A program made the position numbers and the translations under genes. From Deroplatys truncata (Eukaryota > Arthropoda > Insecta > Mantodea > Mantidae): a stretch of DNA of 64,000 nucleotides. Position 1 is the stretch's first letter. Each line of letters opens with the position of its first letter. The stretch is from contig CM060986.1 of assembly GCA_030765065.1 (NCBI GenBank), positions 73,463,573 through 73,527,572 of the forward strand. The letters run 5' to 3'. Under the pieces are notes generated by a model. The model worked only from the letters and a program-made list of their open reading frames with translations, had not been told where the DNA came from and searched no databases. This document shows, one piece after another, positions 58,740 to 64,000 of this stretch.

Positions 58740-59905
58740 ACCTACACATAGAATATGTTTCACAGATATTGTCTACATCATCAGTTACATTAGACTGCCG
58801 CATGATTTGATGTGTTCCCTTTGGAATATCGAGGCTCTTCTACTGGACACCAATGAATCTATGGGGTGGGTTGTCTTTGGCAGGGATTTCAACATTCATT
58901 AGCATTGACTCATATTTTTTCAAGAAAATCTTCTCCCAAGTTTCAAGTTCTATTGGTCTTTGTACTTGTTTCAAAAGATGGATACTGTTTTCAATGTTGT
59001 GGTTGGACTTCCAACAATGGTATGCCACTGCTGATTTTTCTGTGAGTTTGTACTGTGTGTGCCCAAGATGTTCCTTGAGACAGGTTTCAATGTTCATTTT
59101 AGTTTTTTTTCCTATGTACGTTTTCTTGCAACCTTCACAGCTAATTTTATAAATTCTTAAGTTTCTTTGAAGAAAGTGTTGCATCAGATCTGTTTGATTT
59201 AATTAAGTTTTTTTATACTGTGTCTATTTTGTTGGGCTAACAGTATGTTATAACCTTGGGAAATCTTTTGGAATATTCTCATGAACTTTTGGAGGTAAGT
59301 AAATTTTTTTAATCCTTTCTTTTCTTCTTCTGCCGTTAGTACGGTTATATCTGATACTACTTCTTTTTTAATTTCTGTAATTTTTTATGCAACAATGACT
59401 TGAAACCATTGTTCTCTACTGTTGTTTCTATTTGTTTTAATTCTTTCTTGTATTCTGTATCATTTAATGGGATATTGAGTAATCTGTGTAGTAAGCTGTT
59501 TATGATGGCATGCTTGTGGTTGATAGGGTTGAAACAGTTTGCTTCTATGTGATTGTCTATATGCATATCTTTCCTGTGTATTCCAAAATCAAGCTTACTG
59601 TTGTTTCCGATAATGCTTAGGTCTAGGAAAGTAAGTGTTCCATCTGTTTCTTTTTCACCATAATTTTTGGAATCTGTAGATTTAAAAGTTTCAGAGCATC
59701 TTCTCCTAATTTTTTATTTACTATTGCGAAGATATCAACATACTGGATGTATTTTTCAATTTCTTCAGACATTGGCTGGAATCCATCGAATTGAAAACAG
59801 AAATAATTGAAGAATACATCAAGCCTAAAAATTTGATCAACCAAACTGAATTCACTTTCCAAGGGAAAATATACAAGCAAAATTCTGGATGATGGGAAGC
59901 CTGTT
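58740..59905 (-). mobile_element. Penelope-like element, copy 3 (RT end, GIY-YIG, tail)
   Basis: 5' part: FQPMSEEIEKYIQYVDIFAI, an RT YVDD block with one Asp lost, then KKLGEDALKLLNLQIPKIMV. After a linker (NNGFKSLLHKKLQKLKKK) comes the endonuclease frame 59184-58840: RIYKISCEGCKKTYIGKKTK, KLTEKSAVAYHCWKSNHNIE and IELETWEKIFLKK. GIY has become RIY, and the conserved Arg after YIG is replaced in IETCLKEH. The tail at 58757-58784 has a hammerhead-like core. Inactive copy of a lineage distinct from copies 1 and 2. Confidence 0.88.
58757..58784 (-). ncRNA. Hammerhead-ribozyme-like core in Penelope tail (copy 3)
   Basis: CTGATGA (58784 down to 58778), a short UAGA...UCUG stem, GAAAC (58761-58757). 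The stem differs in sequence from copies 1 and 2 yet still pairs. Confidence 0.55.
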
Positions 59906-59919
59906 GTCACCTCTCCTGG

Positions 59920-61105
59920 CAAACCTTTTTATGAGTTTCTTTGAGATTCAGATCACCACTGGTTTTCCCCAAATTTTCACGGCATGGTTCCGGATATTGA
60001 TATCAAATGTAATACAATATCAAACATATCAAATAAAATATTTGTAATTATTGGTAATGTAGAATTCGAGGTAATGTTTACATATGGTGCATGAACAGTA
60101 ACCTGACTTTTTCCCAGAATTTTCTGGTGTCTCATGCGCCAGTGACAAAACATTTGAATTCTATGCATGACCAACGTTACTTAAATGCCTTTATAGAGCA
60201 TTAGAATAATTCAAGAGGCCACCAGAGAAGCAGACTACTCAATCAACAAGTTGCACCACATTGCCAAATTCTCCTACTTTTAAATGCAATTATCTAGTTA
60301 ACGGTGCATTTAATTACAAAGAAGTGTTGGAGGTTTTTGTTCATCTACATCCTCCTCCCCCCTCTCCCCCAGTCTGCAGGAGTATTTCACTTCCACCCTG
60401 TATAAGAGGGGCTGTAAGAGATGTGAGCAATTAGCCTGTAATCCACCCTCCCTCCCTTTTTAAGACAGTTTCTTTCAAAGCAAAATCATCATGGAATGTC
60501 AACAAAATACTCCACCTTGTTACTACTAAGCATGTGCAGAAGAAATTGCCAACTCAACCGTATTAGTTAATCTGCAATAATAGCAGCATTTTTATTTTAA
60601 GCGAGCATTTGAAGTTTGCTCTTAGCCCCTTTTATGTCCATACTATGATATTTTACCCATTATTTAAATCCAGTTCTCTCTCTCTCACATGCACACACAC
60701 ACTAAACTAACTGTCATAAGCCTACCCTTAGGCTAAGTTTCAAACCACAGGAATATCATTTTACTGTGGCTCACTAAGCCTCATGACCTCCGCTCATCTC
60801 ATACTCATTTCCATTTCAATCTGGCAGTGTTTTTTACTCAAATGTTGGCAACTCTTCAGTGTGAACTCCATGAACTACAAAAGGCACAAATAGAACCCTA
60901 CTGGCAAAACCGTAAACTAACCACAGAAGGTGAGTAAAGCAGTTTGTCTACATTTTTTTCAAATTATTGTGTTTGACCTCTAATTTGCATGTGCACAAGG
61001 AATACTACACAGCAATATTGCTAAACTTTATTCCCTGTTAAACGGGTAAAAACTGTATTCCCTCTCATAAATTATTTTTCTTATATAGTGCTATCTTGCT
61101 TATTA
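59920..61105. other. Intron sequence, nothing recognised
   Basis: Contains C-rich stretches near 60345-60375. No feature assigned. Confidence 0.45.
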
Positions 61106-61437
61106 TATAGGGTGAGTCAGAATAACACCAAATAATTTTAAGGCATGATTCAGGGGTTATACATGAGTATTTTCTAATAGGGACTGTATGTCCGTAAATG
61201 TCTTATCGAGCTAGAGGACATTAATGTTTTTCAAACGACCTGTTGGTGTTGAGTTAGATGAAATTCTGACAAACAGGTCCCTGTTCCCCCACGGCATTGG
61301 AATGTTGCTTATGTTTTGTTTTCTCTGCAATTAGGAATATCACTTGTGTTCTATTTTAAGATTCTTTATATCACTATTAACCTAAAACCTGCAATTTGTT
61401 ATTTAAGTGTTAAGGGATTCCGTCGCATAACTGTCAG

Positions 61438-61672
61438 GTGATGGATTTTTTCGGGCGTAAAATCCTTAGCATGGCTTCCTTCAAAAGGGAAGCAAAGTCG
61501 GTGGTAAAGCAAAGTCCCATGCTGGTAGAACTCAAGCCTGATAAAGAGGCCTCTGAGCAGAACTACCAATCTTTCACGCCCAATACATATATGTAGAATG
61601 GGATGCTAAGGACCACAGCAGTTAAAGAGCTTCCATAAATAAAACTCAATTTAATTTAATTTTTATCACATA
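61438..61672 (+). mobile_element. tRNA-derived SINE, copy 2, 5'-truncated
   Basis: The body matches copy 1 (GGGCGTAAAATCCTTAGCAT, CTCAAGCCTGATAAAGAGGC, CTTTCACGCCCAATA) and ends AAATAAAACTCAATTTAATT. The tRNA-like head is missing or degraded. Confidence 0.85.
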
Positions 61673-61684
61673 ATCGCATATTAT

Positions 61685-61993
61685 TATTATTATAATAAGT
61701 CGTCCTCCTCGGTGTAGGGTTACCATGATAGCCTCTAATTCCTGAGGTCGCAGGTTTAAACACAATGGAGGGTGATGAATTTTTTCAGACATAAAAATCC
61801 TTAACATGGCTTCCTTCGGAAGGGAAGTAAAGACAGTGGTCCTGTGTTGGAGATTTATGGCACGTAAAAGAATCTCAAGCCTGATAAAGAGGCCTGTGGG
61901 CAAAATTACTAGTATTTCACGCCCAATGTAGAATGGGATGCTATGGACCGCAACAGTTATAGAGTGCTCATAAATAAAACTCAATTTAATTTT
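61685..61993 (+). mobile_element. tRNA-derived SINE, copy 3, full length
   Basis: Flanked by the 12-bp target duplication ATCGCATATTAT (61673-61684, 61994-62005). The head has TCGGTGTAGGGTTACCATGA (box A region) and CGCAGGTTTAAACAC (box B). Body and tail match copies 1 and 2. It inserted next to the tail of copy 2. Confidence 0.9.
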
Positions 61994-62104
61994 ATCGCAT
62001 ATTATATAGAACTTCGTGGTTCCTACAAGAGGTATAGGTTATCAATCTCATCCATCAGAACATACTACAGTGCTCCGTTTACTGGAAGGACTCTTCAGTT
62101 TTAC

Positions 62105-62855
62105 AAAAATGTTTATTTTACTTATGCAGAACTAACAGACATGTATTATGTTTATATGGTGCTGCTTGGGGAAGTGCGAAAAGGATACAAGATCTTTACG
62201 CTGAGCTTTACCCAAGGAGGCATTTGTCTCATCACAGCACCTTTACTGATGTACATCAACAACTGTGAAAAACGGGAACTTTCCAAAAAGAAGCACATCA
62301 TTTGGGAGTATAAAAAGAGATGCAAGAACAGTGGCTCTAGAAGGCGACTTGGGTCCATTATTCTCCATCCACAAGCACAAGAGCAATAGCACATGCCATA
62401 CACACAAGGCAGTCTTTGGTTACTAAAATTCTGTGTGAACAGCAATTACATCCATATCATTTCACCCAAGTTCAAGTACCGGAACTAGATAACTTTCCAC
62501 CCCGACTGCAGTTTGTTCAGTGGTTTCTTCATAAATACATTAATCAACCAAGATTCTCTACAATCATACTGTGGACAGACGAGAAGGATTTTACACAAAA
62601 GGACATGTTTAACACACACAACAATCACATTAGGGCACAGGAAAATCCTAGAGTAATTAGAATTAAAATTACCAATACCGGTTTGCAGTTACATTTGGGC
62701 TGGCATTGTGAATAACACAGGGTACTATTCACTACCACCATGTTTGACAGGCCACATTTACCCAGTTTTTACAACATATTTTGCCAGAATCTTTGCAGCT
62801 TTTGACGGTATTCGTGATATGCAAGGTATTTTTGAAAGAGCTCTGCAATCATTAC
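62105..62855 (+). pseudogene. DUF4817-DDE transposase relic, copy 2
   Basis: Pieces: FTYAELTDMYYVYG and ARKATRLYAELYPRRHLSHH (DUF4817 HTH, frameshifted), FTDVHQQL, then VTKILCEQQLHPYHFTQVQV, PPRLQFVQWFLHKYINQPRF, ILWTDEKDFTQKDMFNTHNN (first Asp), NPRVIRIKI. The second half of the DDE domain is mostly lost. Same family as 9572-10555. Confidence 0.85.
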
Positions 62856-63360
62856 AATGACGGTAACAACTATGCTCCGAAGTCAAAGGTTAGCATTGTG
62901 AACATCCTTTATAAACACTTATGCACTTGTTTCATTCATGTTTTGTACTTAGTTAAATTATGCCTGAAGTCTTAAAACATATGTTTGCATAATTTAACAT
63001 TGTTTTAACCTTTTCTCAAGTAATTTAAAAGAAGTTCTGATCTACTTCAGAGCACATGGATTTAGTGCCATATAATTAAATAAAGATTCACAAGTTACTA
63101 AATCAGTTTAAAAGTTTTACATTGTTTAAAATAAAAGATGCCGACTACTCTTATTTCAAAACTCTCCCATTGCCTTGTAACAAAGATAGGTAGCAACCTT
63201 TTCGGTGGAATTTCATTTAACTCGACACAGTGTTTAAAAAAATGTATGTCCTCTAGCTCAATAACAAGACAATTATGGGCACACATTCCCTAAAGAAAAT
63301 ACTCGAATAGAACCTCTGAATCATGCCTTAAAATTATTCAGTATTGTTCTGACTCTTCCT

Positions 63361-63734
63361 GTATATTAAGGCCAGTGCCTTGAAGAGTGTAATACTGAAA
63401 TTATGCTCTTGGTGTATAATTACTGAGGGGAAGAAATGAATAAAGGGGAGGGGAGAAAATTAAAATCTGAGTATACAAAATTTCAGTTTATGAAGACAAC
63501 AAACTATATTAGAATTAAAAATATTACCAAATTTATTTCCAGAGAATATGGGACAGTGAAATGTATACTGAAATAGTTGGTCTGTACAGTACAGAAATGG
63601 CAAAGAGGAGCAGGGTAAGATATTGCTTTGTGATGCACAACAGTTGTTCATTTTAATACTTGGTATACATGTACCTACAATTATGGCATAAAACCAATGA
63701 CCACCAGCATCTAAAATAAGTGACATTTACAAAC
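63361..63734. other. Intron sequence before exon B
   Basis: No feature beyond the exon B donor. Confidence 0.5.
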
Positions 63735-63827
63735 CTTTAATATTTTTATCTCCTTTCCCAGCAAGTTCTGAGATTTGGCAAGGTTCTTCTTTGTTATGCT
63801 TTTTATTGCTACAACACAGTTTGGGAT
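63735..63827 (-). CDS. Atg1: Atg1/ULK exon B: catalytic Lys and helix C
   Basis: Thirty-one codons (residues 17-47) between a CAG acceptor and a GTTTGT donor, phase 0 at both ends. It carries VAIKSI with the ATP-anchoring Lys25 and LLGKEIKILK with the helix-C Glu42 that forms the salt bridge. The KKNLAKSQ stretch is characteristic of ULK1/2. The next exon lies 18.6 kb away across the largest intron in the window. Confidence 0.95.
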
Positions 63828-63951
63828 CTGAAATATATTTAAAAAAACAGATAGTTATTAAAAATAATTTGTCTCACCTTCAGCCTTTAACGCTTTCTAC
63901 TCTTTAATGTCAAGGTAGTAGTTGATTATTTATGGTTTCTGGTTTATTTAC

Positions 63952-64000
63952 CTTTCTGTGCCTTCCTTTAAATACAACTGCAAAGGCACCGTGTCCGATT
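63952..64000 (-). CDS. Atg1: Atg1/ULK exon A: glycine-rich loop (first exon in window)
   Basis: Encodes IGHGAFAVVFKGRHRK (residues 1-16), the ATP-binding glycine-rich loop typical of Atg1/ULK kinases. The exon runs off the window edge, so its 5' end and the start codon are not seen. The splice donor is GTAAAT directly after an AAG codon, so the exon ends in phase 0. A 124-bp intron follows. Confidence 0.93.

Larger units (their letters stand above)
61109..63360 (+). mobile_element. DUF4817-DDE transposon, copy 2, with both ends
   Basis: Terminal inverted repeats of about 60 bp: left AGGGTGAGTCAGAATAACAC, right (read inward) AGGAAGAGTCAGAACAATAC, both continuing into AATAATTTTAAGGCATGATT. The transposase remnant sits at 62105-62855 and two SINE copies fill 61438-61993. 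This gives the boundaries that the copy at 9572 lacks. Confidence 0.85.
781..64000 (-). other. Atg1: Atg1/ULK1/2 (unc-51) kinase gene, 14 exons, partial at both ends
   Basis: Autophagy-initiating serine/threonine kinase of the Atg1/ULK complex. It acts in the cytosol with Atg13 and FIP200-type partners and phosphorylates downstream autophagy proteins. I joined 14 exons by GT-AG sites and matching phases into one 439-codon frame; residue numbers below refer to that fragment. Visible are the glycine loop (IGHGAF, 1-6), VAIK Lys25, helix-C Glu42, HRD 118-120, DFG 148-150, activation-loop Thr163 in TLCGSP, APE 172-174, and the linker motif DDFVLV (337-342). Introns are 124, 18626, 329, 4820, 565, 3475, 4750, 4795, 81, 11079, 2207, 6628 and 4423 bp from 5' to 3'. 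The start codon and the C-terminal EAT/MIT region are outside the window. No key residue is lost, so the gene appears functional. Family assignment is firm; ULK1/2-type rather than ULK3/4 follows from the whole kinase sequence. Confidence 0.95.

Overview
The window is eukaryotic and most likely from an arthropod. It is AT-rich, its genes are split by long GT-AG introns, and it is crowded with decayed mariner, Tc1, Tigger/pogo, PIF/Harbinger, DUF4817-DDE, Penelope-like, LINE and SINE sequences. I cannot name the species. The one host gene I can support lies on the minus strand and runs through the whole window. It is the unc-51-like autophagy-initiating kinase Atg1/ULK1/2. Fourteen exons (63952-64000 down to 781-876) join in one open frame of 439 codons. 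The frame starts inside the glycine-rich loop, covers the rest of the kinase domain, and continues into the Ser/Pro-rich linker with its Atg8-binding motif. The start codon lies beyond base 64000, and the C-terminal Atg13-binding region lies beyond base 1.

Layout, left to right (gene 3' to 5'). 1-5299 holds linker exon N, a 20-bp perfect hairpin, a LINE tail, a Tigger-type inverted-repeat element and a mariner relic. 5300-14520 holds linker exons M, L and K separated by a Tigger relic, a DUF4817-DDE relic, a second mariner type and copies of a long-terminal-inverted-repeat (foldback) family. 14521-25599 is an 11-kb intron with a palindromic Penelope tail, a LINE RNase H relic, a Tc1 element nested in a LINE, an LTR/primer-binding-site remnant, a DDE element and a Harbinger element. 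25600-45108 holds the kinase exons J to C, with Penelope, MITE, CR1/Jockey-like LINE, Tigger, retroposon and mariner insertions between them. 45109-63734 is an 18.6-kb intron with a Tc1 relic, a large Penelope RT copy, LTR remnants, foldback copies, a 216-bp near-perfect palindrome, a third Penelope copy and a DUF4817-DDE element carrying two SINEs. Exons B and A close the window.

No transposon protein looks intact: each has stops, frameshifts or lost catalytic residues. The most interesting signal is a hammerhead-ribozyme-like core (CTGAYGA, a short stem, then GAAAC or a variant) about 23-26 nt long. It sits just 3' of the endonuclease region in all three Penelope-like copies, and again in two stand-alone tail repeats, one of which forms the 216-bp palindrome.
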